DNA of 64,000 nucleotides, from the NCBI RefSeq assembly GCF_006965445.1, contig NZ_CP041356.1, positions 2,294,001-2,358,000 of the forward strand, given 5' to 3'. Positions within the stretch are counted from its first letter, which is position 1. Every line of letters begins with the position of its first letter. Below, one piece after another: positions 19,553 to 28,522 of this stretch. The notes beneath the pieces were generated by a model that was not told the DNA's origin, did no database searches, and saw only the letters and a program-made list of their open reading frames with translations. A program made the translations under genes and the position numbers. Source of the stretch: Lactococcus protaetiae. Lineage in GTDB: Bacteria; Bacillota; Bacilli; Lactobacillales; Streptococcaceae.

Positions 19553-21049
19553 TCAACGTTTATCAATACTGACCGAACGTTCTTCCAACATTTTTTTCAC
19601 AAAATCAGGCATTTCGGAAGCCGCCAGTTTTTCATCAATACTGATAGCATTGCTGTCAGCAGTCTTCTCAGCTACAGCATCCTCATAAGCAGAATGCTGC
19701 TGTTCATGCCCATCCAATCGTTTCTCTCCAACAAGATTTTGAATCGCTGTAATGTCTTGAGAAACCTCTAAACATCCCAAATACTCCCCTGTTTCCTCAT
19801 CACGCATCGCAAAATATCGAATATAAACTTTTTTATTAAAACGATGTAAATCAATCCAAAACTCTGCTGAATCCCGAATTCCTGCGTGAAAATCTTTCAA
19901 AATTTTATCCACAGCATCAAATGACTTTGGTGGATGACAATCAATTACTCGTCTACCTACAACAGATTTCGCACGTGGAAAAATCCGCTCACCACCAGAG
20001 AAAAACCGAACAATATCATCTTTATCCACAAAACTCAAATCCACAGGCAAAACATTAAACAATGCAGTCAATTCGTTAAGGTGCATGATTCCAGTTGGCA
20101 ACACGACAACACCGTCACCCTGCGCCTTTTCCCAGTCATACTGTCGCTTAACACGCTTAGGTTTGACAATTTCAGCACCACCATCTGCCGCAATTGCCGC
20201 TGTCATTTCCTTTGCTGACTCAATCGCAGCAAGACGCTCTGGCTCTCGTTCAGTTTCAAGCGCACGTGATTCACTTGAGGCTTTCCACTTCAAAGGTTCT
20301 GCGATAAATGAGTAACCAATCTCACTAGAATCCCGCTCAATCTGCTCCCAATCATCCAAAGAAAAAACATCCAAACACATTGGAATCATGATTGCCTCTT
20401 CCTTAAAAATCATCTCTTCAATCTCAGTAATCACATCATCCAGCATCTCACGCAAAGGATTCAAAGCAACTTTACCTGTTTTAAGATAGACTAACAGCTC
20501 TTTTATCATGTCGCGCACAGCATCATCCACACCCCACATCACCTTTGGTGGCGCTGTAATACCATATTTCTCCATGTAACTAAAAATCAATGTTTCTTTT
20601 CTCGTATAATGTTTATCAATATTATACAAATCTTCGAGTGCGGCAAGCAAGCGTTCCAGAAGTTTCCAATCTCCCTTTTCAATCTTTGCAAAAACCCAAC
20701 GAATTTCATCATTCAAAAGCGATGCAATGACTTGATTCTCAAGTTTCAGCGTATGTACAGGATGTCCAGGCGTATTTTCCTCCAAAGAAGATTTATGAAT
20801 ATCTTTGATTGAACCTTTAAAAACCGCCGCATGGACATTACATAACTTTTGAATTTCTGATGGACTCAATCCTCCCTGAATCAAAGCTTTTTCTGCACCA
20901 GTAATCTCTGAAACATCCACACCATCAAACTCTTCATTAAAAATTTTCTTTGCTTCCTCAAAAGAACCCCCTTCATGAAGCAAGGTCAAAATCTCAACAA
21001 TTCTTTTTTGGCGGTCAACTGTTGTTGACTTTTTCATATCTTTATTCAT
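19553..21049 (-). CDS. DUF438 hemerythrin/PAS-domain protein
   Basis: Cytoplasmic protein of 498 residues. DUF438 is at the N-terminus (about 15-85, LLHEGGSFEEAKKIF), a hemerythrin-like HHE domain in the middle (about 95-235, with NTPGHPVHTLKLEN, DKHYTRKETLIFSYMEKYG and FKEEAIMIPM), and a PAS-like domain at about 320-445 (LPVDLSFVDKDDIVRFFSGG, IDCHPPKSF). Hemerythrin histidines suggest a di-iron or oxygen/NO-responsive centre, and the PAS part a sensory role. The DUF1858 gene upstream in the same direction fits redox or iron-sulphur stress. The exact function is unknown. Confidence 0.85.
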   Translation of the reverse strand: MNKDMKKSTTVDRQKRIVEILTLLHEGGSFEEAKKIFNEEFDGVDVSEITGAEKALIQGGLSPSEIQKLCNVHAAVFKGSIKDIHKSSLEENTPGHPVHTLKLENQVIASLLNDEIRWVFAKIEKGDWKLLERLLAALEDLYNIDKHYTRKETLIFSYMEKYGITAPPKVMWGVDDAVRDMIKELLVYLKTGKVALNPLREMLDDVITEIEEMIFKEEAIMIPMCLDVFSLDDWEQIERDSSEIGYSFIAEPLKWKASSESRALETEREPERLAAIESAKEMTAAIAADGGAEIVKPKRVKRQYDWEKAQGDGVVVLPTGIMHLNELTALFNVLPVDLSFVDKDDIVRFFSGGERIFPRAKSVVGRRVIDCHPPKSFDAVDKILKDFHAGIRDSAEFWIDLHRFNKKVYIRYFAMRDEETGEYLGCLEVSQDITAIQNLVGEKRLDGHEQQHSAYEDAVAEKTADSNAISIDEKLAASEMPDFVKKMLEERSVSIDKR

Positions 21050-21099
21050 TTTTTATCTCCATTACAAATCATCTCAGAACACACACTTCCTGCACCATT

Positions 21100-21345
21100 C
21101 TGCAAACGTTCTACGCAACTCCGTTGCTCCGCTGTCCTTTTGATTGCCATTTGGCGTTGCCTCTATTCTTGTCACTTTAGTGACTTAGAGATAGAGGACA
21201 AATGTTCATCGGCACTTTGGTGCCTTACAGCCAATGGTCATGCGAAGCTAGGGGCTACAAAAGGCAAAGCCACAAGTCGAGTCGCAAAGCGCTAATACCC
21301 TAGGGGCAGTGGAACGAAAACAGCACTTGCCAAGTTAAACAGTAT
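21100..21345. repeat. Mosaic repeat between DUF1858 and DUF438 genes
   Basis: It holds the TTGTCACTTTAGTGAC hairpin, GGCACTTTGGTGCC, TAGAGATAGAGGACAAATG and ends CAGCACTTGCCAAGTTAAAC. These modules recur near 24410-24470, 53430-53540 and 63800-63860. It splits a likely two-gene operon. Confidence 0.75.
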
Positions 21346-21571
21346 CAGAGCTTACAAATTCAAAACCATTTTCAGCAAAGACTCGAACAATCTCCTCCCA
21401 GTCAATGTGTTTCATCTTAGCTCCCATCGGAATTGTTGCCATTCGACCCGCTGTTTGTAGCATTCCTGGCATCTTAATTTCGTGGAAACCTAATTCGTCC
21501 ATCAACTCCACAATTTCAGGATAAGCTGTCGCCAAATCATAAAGTTTCGCATCTATATTAAGTTGAATCAT
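21335..21571 (-). CDS. DUF1858-domain protein
   Basis: A 78-residue protein of the DUF1858 type, with the pattern YPEIVELMDELGFHEIKMPGMLQTAGRMATI, related to the N-terminal domain of the ScdA/YtfE iron-sulphur repair proteins. Together with the DUF438 protein downstream it probably serves one function, likely in nitric-oxide or iron-sulphur stress. GGAGAAAAGAAG precedes the ATG. The stop region overlaps the start of the repeat behind it. Confidence 0.8.
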   Translation of the reverse strand: MIQLNIDAKLYDLATAYPEIVELMDELGFHEIKMPGMLQTAGRMATIPMGAKMKHIDWEEIVRVFAENGFEFVSSDTV

Positions 21572-21884
21572 CTTCTTTTCTCCATCTCACACTGTTCTAT
21601 TTCCATATCTTAAGCTCATTGTAAAAATCAACAATCCTTTACATAGAAATGAAAGTTTTCGTCAACACAAACAACCTCTTGTGATTAACACATCACGCAA
21701 GTCAAAGTTGCACATAAGAAAAACACCATTTTCTCATGATTCTATTTGCTGTAAAAAGTTTTTGACACCTTATTTTAACAAAATATCTCTTATTTGAACA
21801 GAAAGAAAAAAGCCTAGATTCCTCAAAACCCAAGCTTCATATCATTTTTTTAGAAACTACAAACTTCTACTCAAAGAGCTAGCT

Positions 21885-22406
21885 TCATTTATACTTCCAG
21901 TATTGTGAACTCAATTTATACCAAAAGACGTCACACCAATTTCCGTCATTATCTTGACTTGCTGTTCTTTCAATTTTGTCCAAGTCAAATCCCAGTTTTC
22001 TCACCAACGCTCCTGATTTGTCGTTATCTAAAGTTTCTGCCACGATTTCATCAACTTCTAATTGTTCAAATGCATACTCAATCAATCGCGTAACTCCCTC
22101 ATAGGCGTAACCTTTGCGCCAATAATTACGATTTATCCACCACCCTATTTCAAAAATATTAGCTTGTTCTGAATAAAATGGCTTAAATAGCAGATAACCT
22201 AACAGTTTTCCATTCATTTTTTCTTCTACCGCAACGGCTTTTCTCCCACTGATACAGAAGTTCTGCAAAAATTCCTTAGTTTGCTTTAAAGAATAGATAG
22301 GTTCACAAAATCTCATTGTTTCTCTATCTCCAAAAATTTCTTGTAAATCTTCTAAATCACTTTCTTTAAAATCTCGTAAAATCAAACGCTCTGATTCAAT
22401 TTCCAT
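21885..22406 (-). CDS. GNAT acetyltransferase, RimJ/RimL-like
   Basis: A 173-residue N-acetyltransferase. It starts with the family pattern ESERLILRDFKESDLEDL and has the acetyl-CoA loop IGWWINRNYWRKGYAYEG (about 97-114) and DNDKSGALVRKLGF near 135-150. Members acetylate ribosomal proteins, other protein N-termini, or small molecules. The substrate cannot be told here. It stands alone, with repeats upstream (22435-22600). Confidence 0.85.
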   Translation of the reverse strand: MEIESERLILRDFKESDLEDLQEIFGDRETMRFCEPIYSLKQTKEFLQNFCISGRKAVAVEEKMNGKLLGYLLFKPFYSEQANIFEIGWWINRNYWRKGYAYEGVTRLIEYAFEQLEVDEIVAETLDNDKSGALVRKLGFDLDKIERTASQDNDGNWCDVFWYKLSSQYWKYK

Positions 22407-22434
22407 CGTATTCCCATTCTCCTAATACTTGTTT

Positions 22435-22600
22435 AACCAAGCAAGTGTCTGCTACCTTCGCCCTTTGGGCTACGCTGTCCACACTCGTTATAGTGGGCTA
22501 AACTCTGGACAGTCGCTGTGGTAACCTAATAAAGCAGCAAAGCGAAAGGTTCGCTACGCTATCCATTTGCTTACCAAGTGGCAGTATAACTGCAGTTAAT
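22435..22600. repeat. Mosaic repeat fragment upstream of GNAT gene
   Basis: It begins TGTTTAACCAAGCAAGTGTC, close to the family B end, and carries CCCTTTGGGCTACGCTGTCC and GCAAAGCGAAAGGTTCGCTAC. It is degraded relative to other copies. Confidence 0.6.
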
Positions 22601-22629
22601 CTGACTAATCAACTAAAATTATTTAGTGA

Positions 22630-23658
22630 TTAACCAGTATAAAGCACTAGTTGCACAATTGCTAAAGATACAATCCCAACAAGAACAATAAGCAGCAAAT
22701 TTTTAGTTAAAATTGCTGCTATCACTGTTGGGATAGAGGCCCATAAATTATTCCAATCCACTGAGGGAAAATGTCCCAAATGTTGCACAAATAGATTGGA
22801 TACCCATAGTGCAGACATAATCACAATCGGAACAAAGCTTAAATACTCGACTAAAAGCTTAGATAAAGTCATTTTTTTTAGCAAAATAAAAGGAAGAACG
22901 CGCGAAAGCCAAGTCACAAGTCCACATCCTAAGATAGTTAATAAAGTAAATTCAAAAGAAGACACGTTTAACCCCACTCCCACAGCACATACAATCAAAG
23001 TCACAAATAGGACAAGTAAATTACTCGGAATAATCATCAAACCAAAATAGAATAAAACAAAAGTTATTCCAATCATTATTAATTGAAGAAGCTTTCCTAG
23101 ACTTTTATCGCTAATGAGTTGCAAATATAAAAGACCAATGAACATCGCGATAACCGCAAATCCCAAGCCCAACTTTCTTGGGTCTGTCAAAAGGTTTCCT
23201 AGTAACGCCCCAACAACAGTCGCCACATTCCAAACCATATAAGACAAAAGATTTGCCGCATTAAACCAAGGAAAACTAAGTTTTCCTCCTGTATAATTTT
23301 GCTTGTTCATCCCCAGTGCGAAACTTTCGTCTGTCAACAAAGTGCCAAGAAAAATATTTTTGAGCAAACTTTCTTTTTTAAAGTAAGAGGCAGTGGTCAT
23401 GCTCATCAAAATCATACGTGAGTTAACCAAAAATACACTCAAAATAATTGATAGAATAGGACTTTTATCAGCAAGTAGTGTAATCATGATAAATTGAGCT
23501 GAGCCAGCATATACAATCAGCGACAACAAAAAAACAATCAATACGCTAAAATTAGCTGCATGCCCAATCATTCCAAATGCTAAGCCAATTCCGATATAAC
23601 CAAAAACCGTTGGCAAAGTATCTCGCAATCCTTGTTTAAAAGTCAGTTCTGAATTCAT
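22630..23658 (-). CDS. AzlC-AzlD branched-chain amino acid exporter (read as one fused frame)
   Basis: Residues 1-225 are AzlC (GLRDTLPTVFGYIGIGLAFG, VYAGSAQF, NSRMILMS) and residues from about 236 are AzlD (LTILGCGLVTWLSRVLPFILL). They are normally two proteins that export branched-chain amino acids together. Here one frame joins them at VGVGLNVSSFEF. Adding one G to the four-G run at 22972-22975 would end AzlC at a TGA a few codons later and leave AzlD starting at a GTG inside the overlap, the usual arrangement. Given the many one-base losses in this window, the fusion may be an artefact. A true fusion is possible. Confidence 0.85.
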   Translation of the reverse strand: MNSELTFKQGLRDTLPTVFGYIGIGLAFGMIGHAANFSVLIVFLLSLIVYAGSAQFIMITLLADKSPILSIILSVFLVNSRMILMSMTTASYFKKESLLKNIFLGTLLTDESFALGMNKQNYTGGKLSFPWFNAANLLSYMVWNVATVVGALLGNLLTDPRKLGLGFAVIAMFIGLLYLQLISDKSLGKLLQLIMIGITFVLFYFGLMIIPSNLLVLFVTLIVCAVGVGLNVSSFEFTLLTILGCGLVTWLSRVLPFILLKKMTLSKLLVEYLSFVPIVIMSALWVSNLFVQHLGHFPSVDWNNLWASIPTVIAAILTKNLLLIVLVGIVSLAIVQLVLYTG

Positions 23659-23686
23659 AATCTCTCAAATTTCTAATGCTATAGCT

Positions 23687-23989
23687 AAGCCACTCTAAAA
23701 TCCAACCAAGATTGCTCAAAAATTAATTGAGTTCGGTGTGCTAGAAGCTAGGAAAATAGATGCTCCGCTGTCCATTCGCTCTATGCGAGTAAACTCGCTA
23801 GGCGAAATGGCAACTTGGAACCTGTCCTTGCGGACAGAACCTCAATTTCCTAATTTTCTACGCTTCTGAACGAGCGCACCTCACATCTTATTTTCGTCAG
23901 ACTGAGGCGGAAGGACGCAGGGTTGCTGGCGCAAGTCAAGGACGGCAACGAAAGACTGACGGAAAATTTGAGGGATTTTAGAGTGGCTT
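23687..23989. mobile_element. MITE-like element with 17-bp terminal inverted repeats
   Basis: The ends are perfect inverted copies: AAGCCACTCTAAAATCC (23687-23703) and GGATTTTAGAGTGGCTT (23973-23989). The 303-base element has no open frame of note. Its interior is partly self-complementary, with CTGTCCTTGCGGACAG in the middle, and GAAGCTAGGAAAAT opposite ATTTTCTACGCTTC. No clear target duplication is seen. Similar end words (CACTTTAAAATCC) occur singly near 26343, 53347 and, inverted, 63920. Confidence 0.7.
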
Positions 23990-24150
23990 GGTTATATTTA
24001 CTTCTAAATACAACTACCCTACTGAAATAATATATTTAGCCAATGAGCAAATCCATCTTGAATCGCTCTAAAATAGTGTGTTTATCCATTATATAAAAAA
24101 ACAGGGAATTTTTCCTGTTCTAATAAGGCTCATTGAAGTTTTACTACTGT

Positions 24151-24563
24151 TTTATCAAAGCAAGTGCGTGCTATCTCCGCCTTACTATGCTATCGATTTC
24201 ACTTAAGCCACTAGGTGAAACAACTATCCTATCCGTTGCTGCTTTAGCGCCAACGGCTATCCTATAAAGTGGCAAGTTCAAATCACAATCTGCTAAAGCA
24301 GCAAGGCGAAATGGTTCGCTACGGTGCTAGGTGCTTCGCACACCGTTCTGCGAACGGTCTACGCAACTTCGTTTGATTGCCATTGGCTGTAAGGCACTAA
24401 AGTGCCGATGAACATTTGCCCTCTATCTCTAAGTCACTAAAGTGACAAGAATAGAGGCAACGCCAAATGGCAATCAAACGGACAGCGGAGCGGAGCGAAG
24501 ATAGCAACTAGAGAAAATTGACAAACGTTTTACGAAACTCCCACTGAATAAGTCCTGACTTCA
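24151..24563 (+). repeat. Family A mosaic repeat upstream of the azl gene
   Basis: The longest complete copy: left end TTTATCAAAGCAAGTGCGTG, right end CCCACTGAATAAGTCCTGAC. Between them are GCGCCAACGGCTATCCTATA, GTGCTTCGCAC-type and CGTTCTGCGAACG hairpins, GGCACTAAAGTGCC and GTCACTAAAGTGAC. It lies between the MITE-like element and ffh; 23659-24740 holds no gene. Confidence 0.85.
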
Positions 24564-24740
24564 TTTCTAGCCGAAACCTTTATTTATATTAAGGATACAG
24601 GTAGGAAAACAATACTTTTTTCCTTTCATAGTCTTGATAAGTGTATCAAACGAAAGATATGTTTTCATGGATTATTCCGCATTATCCTTTGAAGTCCTAA
24701 AATGCATGGACAACTGATGCAACATAAATCAAAGCAACTA

Positions 24741-26294
24741 TTATTTTTTCTTTTTACCTTTTTTCATTTTCTTTTGAGCTCTTTTCATTGCTTGCTTCAT
24801 GGCAAATTCAGTAGCCTTTCCTTTAAGGCCTCCACCGAACATCGAAGACATATCTGGTGTTCCGCTGCCTCCCATCATACCTGATAAATCTCCTAATTGG
24901 CTCATATCAGGCATTCCTGCAGGTAGCTTCCCATTTTTAGGAAGATTAGGCATACCCGCACCGCCCATCATTTTTTGCATCATTGCATTCATATCACCAT
25001 TCATGATACCTTGCATCATTTCTTTAGACTGATTGAACTGCTTGATAAACTTGTTTACTTCAATAAATGAATTTCCTGAACCTGTAGCAATACGCCGTCT
25101 TCTAGCCGGTGATAAATCCACTTCAAGATGACGTTCTGCTGGCGTCATTGATAAAACCATCGCACGTTTTCTTGCAATATCTTTAGGGTCAACTTTGACT
25201 TTGTCAAGTCCAGGCATTTGCGACATTCCAGGAATCATCTTCATAATATCTTCCATTGGTCCCATGTTGGTTACTTGGTCAAGTTGTTCAACAAAATCTT
25301 CAAAATCAAAACGATTTTCTGCCATTTTTTCGGCAAGTTTTGCAGATTGTTCCTCATCAAATTGTGCTTGCGCCTTTTCAATCAGCGTAAGCATATCGCC
25401 CATACCAAGAATTCTTGAACTCATCCGGTCTGGATAAAATGTTTCAAGATCTGTTAATTTTTCACCTGTCCCAGTGAATTTAATCGGTTTCCCTGTGATT
25501 TCTCGAATAGATAGCGCCGCACCACCACGTGTGTCACCATCAAGTTTTGTGATAATTACACCTGTAATATCTAGCTTTTCATCGAATGTTTTAGCAACCT
25601 GTGCTGCCACTTGCCCTGTCATTGCATCGACGACAAGTAAAATTTCTGTTGGTTGGGCAAGAGCCTTGATTTGATGCAACTCATCCATAAGTCTATCATC
25701 AATTTCAAGGCGACCTGCTGTATCAATCAATACGTAATCTTTGCGTTCTTCTCGAGCTTTTTCTAGTCCATTTCTAACAATATTAACAGGGTTTTCTGCT
25801 GTCCCTTCATCATAAACTGGAACATCAAGCTGAACACCTAAGGTCTTTAACTGGTCAATCGCTGCTGGTCTGTAAACGTCAGCAGCAATCATTAAAGGAC
25901 GAGCATTCTGCTCCTCTTTGAGTTTTTTAGCAAGTTTTCCAGCAAATGTTGTTTTACCAGCCCCTTGCAGTCCAACCATCATGATAATTGTAGGAATTTT
26001 TGGAGACTTGAGAAGTTCTGCTTCTCCTCCTCCAAGAATCGCTGTTAATTCTTCGTCTACAATTTTTATTACTTGTTGAGCAGGGTTGAGTGCCTCTGAA
26101 ACCTCTGTACCAATCGCACGTTCACGAATTGCTTTGATAAATTTTTTGACAACAGGAAGTGCAACGTCGGCTTCTAAAAGCGCAACACGTATCTCTTTAG
26201 TGATTTCCGCTACATCTGTCTCTGTAATTTTTTTCTTTCCACGTAAATTTTTAAAAACGTTCTGCAAACGCTCTGTTAAATTCTCAAATGCCAT
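24741..26294 (-). CDS. ffh: Signal recognition particle protein Ffh
   Basis: GTPase that binds signal sequences and SRP RNA and docks with FtsY. 517 residues. N domain about 1-90, GTPase domain with P-loop GLQGAGKTTFAGKLA (about 107-121), DTAGR near 189, TKLDGDTRGGAALS near 247, then the M domain with RRRRIATGSG (about 408) and a methionine-rich tail (MMQGIMNGDMNAMMQKMMGG). The C-terminal end KKMKKGKKKK is strongly basic. Its usual partner ylxM is not adjacent in the window. Confidence 0.97.
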   Translation of the reverse strand: MAFENLTERLQNVFKNLRGKKKITETDVAEITKEIRVALLEADVALPVVKKFIKAIRERAIGTEVSEALNPAQQVIKIVDEELTAILGGGEAELLKSPKIPTIIMMVGLQGAGKTTFAGKLAKKLKEEQNARPLMIAADVYRPAAIDQLKTLGVQLDVPVYDEGTAENPVNIVRNGLEKAREERKDYVLIDTAGRLEIDDRLMDELHQIKALAQPTEILLVVDAMTGQVAAQVAKTFDEKLDITGVIITKLDGDTRGGAALSIREITGKPIKFTGTGEKLTDLETFYPDRMSSRILGMGDMLTLIEKAQAQFDEEQSAKLAEKMAENRFDFEDFVEQLDQVTNMGPMEDIMKMIPGMSQMPGLDKVKVDPKDIARKRAMVLSMTPAERHLEVDLSPARRRRIATGSGNSFIEVNKFIKQFNQSKEMMQGIMNGDMNAMMQKMMGGAGMPNLPKNGKLPAGMPDMSQLGDLSGMMGGSGTPDMSSMFGGGLKGKATEFAMKQAMKRAQKKMKKGKKKK

Positions 26295-26495
26295 TTTCTA
26301 TTCCAATCTCTTTTTTACATTGATTTGTTCATACTATAAAAATCACTTTAAAATCCGCCAAGTGACGGATGAAATAAGCGAAGCTTGCACTAAAAGCATA
26401 GTTGGACAAAAGCAATATTTCTGAACAACTTTAGTGTTCTTATTATAACATTTCTTTTAAAAAAATTGAATACATCAATGGTCTGAGGGAATTTT

Positions 26496-28061
26496 TCATT
26501 TTTTAAATTTTTTAGGACTCGGTATAAGTTTACCAACTATAAAACCAAGCAACAATGCTGGAATAATCATAAAATAATCAAATTTTTGCTGCTTCTGACT
26601 CGACTTTTTTGTTTGCTTGAGATCTTGATTCTTTTTATCAAGCTTTGTTGATTTTTTAGTAGCCGTTTGCATTGTTTTTGGTTGCTTTGAAAGTTCTGAC
26701 GAGACTGTATGACTGAGCAATGCTGGAGTTAATCCTCTGGAGCGCTTAGCCATCCGTGTTTTCTTTAGCTTTTCTATTGATTCGGATAGTGGTAAACTGG
26801 AGCGGAGTTCCAAAGTTTTGTAACTTACTGACATATTTTTGGGTGTCGAGTCTATTGTTGTCAGTAATTTATCATCATCCGTAATCAATGGAACACTCTC
26901 CGCTTCAGAAACAACGTTGGAACTATCTATTGATGCATTGTCAGCAGCATCTGGTAATATTATCGTATCATCAACATCTGGAGTATTAGGCAATGTCGTT
27001 GTAATCTCATTGTTGAGCGGAACAGCATCAGGTAATGTCATTGGGCTGTCAGTACTGACAGTGGCTTCGTCATTAACATTTGGAGTATCAGACGAGGACG
27101 TTCCATTATTGGGGGAAACAGCATCAGGCAATGTTACTGGGTTGTCAGCACTAACAGTTGTTTCGTCATTGTTTCCTTTCGTATCACTTTCATTGTCAGT
27201 ACTTTCTGAAATGGAATCACCAGTGGATACCATATTTTCCCCTAACCAACTTTTTTGGATTGTTCCATCACTACTGACAGAAATCATTCTTACGCCCGTC
27301 AGAGGTAAATCATCAAGCTGCCCAAACAGTGGACTGACTTTATTGAAAGTATCATCCGCTAGAGTCACGCCAATCCCAAGTGTTAAAGATGACACAGGAC
27401 TCCCTGAAAATGCTTCTGAGTCAACAATTGTCCGTGCATTATCTGCAAATGTAATATTAATCAGTTGATTACTTTGGAAAGCCTTACTCATAATTTCTGT
27501 AACATTATCTCCAAATGAAACTTCTGTCAGCAAATTATTTGCGAAAGCTCTCGTTGCAATTTTAGATACTGATGACGGGAAAATAATGTTTGTCAGTGCG
27601 TTGCCAGCAAAGGCGTCTGTTTTAATGTTTTGAACATTGTTTCCTAATATTACACTGGTCAATGCTTTTTTATAATAATCTGGATAGCTTGTTGTTGTTT
27701 GGAAAGCGCTCGTATTAATATCTGTAACATTATTTCCAATGACAACCGAATGCAACCCCATATTTGAAAAAGCGTAAGCACCAATAGAGGTCACTCTGTA
27801 GCTTAGTCCATCAGTACTGACAGAATCTGGAATGATAGCATCAGCACCAGCGCCTCCTGAAAATGTAGTGACTGTCGCCGTTTGACTGGTGTTATCTAAA
27901 GTATAGGTTATTCCTTGATTGTCCGTATAAGTCTGTGTTGCAGTTGCTGCTTGTACTGACAGCTCTATCAGTGATTTCGGTATCTCTGAAACAAGTGGTC
28001 CTAAACTTACAACAAGCAATCCTGTGATAATAATTACTTTTGAATGTCTTAATTTATACAT
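26496..28061 (-). CDS. Leucine-rich-repeat (BspA-like) surface protein
   Basis: Probable exported protein of 521 residues. A signal peptide spans about 1-40. Six or so LRR_5 repeats cover about 85-245, with the pattern VTSIGAYAFSNMGLHSVVIGNNV. A low-complexity Ser/Thr/Asp stalk (about 285-400) contains the repeated PVTLPDAV/PMTLPDAV. A Lys-rich segment, one membrane helix (FDYFMIIPALLLGFIVGKLI) and a basic tail close it. There is no LPxTG sorting motif, so it is likely held by the C-terminal helix. BspA-type repeats often mediate adhesion. The ribosome site lies in a hairpin (28064-28102). Confidence 0.8.
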   Translation of the reverse strand: MYKLRHSKVIIITGLLVVSLGPLVSEIPKSLIELSVQAATATQTYTDNQGITYTLDNTSQTATVTTFSGGAGADAIIPDSVSTDGLSYRVTSIGAYAFSNMGLHSVVIGNNVTDINTSAFQTTTSYPDYYKKALTSVILGNNVQNIKTDAFAGNALTNIIFPSSVSKIATRAFANNLLTEVSFGDNVTEIMSKAFQSNQLINITFADNARTIVDSEAFSGSPVSSLTLGIGVTLADDTFNKVSPLFGQLDDLPLTGVRMISVSSDGTIQKSWLGENMVSTGDSISESTDNESDTKGNNDETTVSADNPVTLPDAVSPNNGTSSSDTPNVNDEATVSTDSPMTLPDAVPLNNEITTTLPNTPDVDDTIILPDAADNASIDSSNVVSEAESVPLITDDDKLLTTIDSTPKNMSVSYKTLELRSSLPLSESIEKLKKTRMAKRSRGLTPALLSHTVSSELSKQPKTMQTATKKSTKLDKKNQDLKQTKKSSQKQQKFDYFMIIPALLLGFIVGKLIPSPKKFKK

Positions 28062-28063
28062 AA

Positions 28064-28102
28064 AAAACCTCCTAACTTTCTATACGAAAATTTGGAGGTT
28101 TT
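28064..28102 (-). promoter_or_regulatory. Hairpin that masks the ribosome site of the LRR protein gene
   Basis: On the minus strand AAAACCTCC pairs perfectly with GGAGGTTTT over a 21-base loop; GGAGG is the ribosome site, 6-7 bases before the ATG. The stem is followed by a run of six T, so the same hairpin could also act as an intrinsic terminator. Expression should need the hairpin to open. Confidence 0.65.
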
Positions 28103-28180
28103 GTCACTCATAGTGTAAATAAAATTAATTTTTTTCTGAAAGTTCGCTGAAATCTAAACGAATTGGATTCGCACTTTTAG

Positions 28181-28522
28181 TTTTATCAAAGCAAATGCGT
28201 GCTATCTCCACCCTTTGGGATACGCTGTCGATGCATGCACCACAGGTATCCGTAGAACATTTGTCCTCTATTCGTAAGTCAGCAGAGCTGACAACGATAG
28301 AGGCATTCGATCTATCTCCGCTTTGCTCCGCTGTCGATTTCACTAAGCCACTAAAGTGGCAAGTTCAAATCGCAATCTGCTGAAGCAACAAGGCGAAATG
28401 GTTCGCTACGGTGCTACGTGCTTCGCACGCCGTTCTACGGACAGCGGAGCGCAGCGAAGATAGCGACTAGAGAAAATGGACGAATGTTTTACGAAACTCC
28501 CACTGAATAAGTCTTGACTTCA
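28181..28522 (+). repeat. Family A mosaic repeat after RNase J
   Basis: Left end TTTATCAAAGCAAATGCGTG, right end CCACTGAATAAGTCTTGACT. It includes a GTCAGCAGAGCTGAC hairpin where other copies have GTCACTAAAGTGAC, that is, paired changes that keep the stem. GTGCTTCGCAC is also present. Confidence 0.85.

Noticed and set aside
26839-27468. 209-codon open frame antisense to the LRR surface protein gene
   Set aside because: Shadow of the Ser/Thr/Asp-rich coding region; no ribosome site and low-complexity composition.
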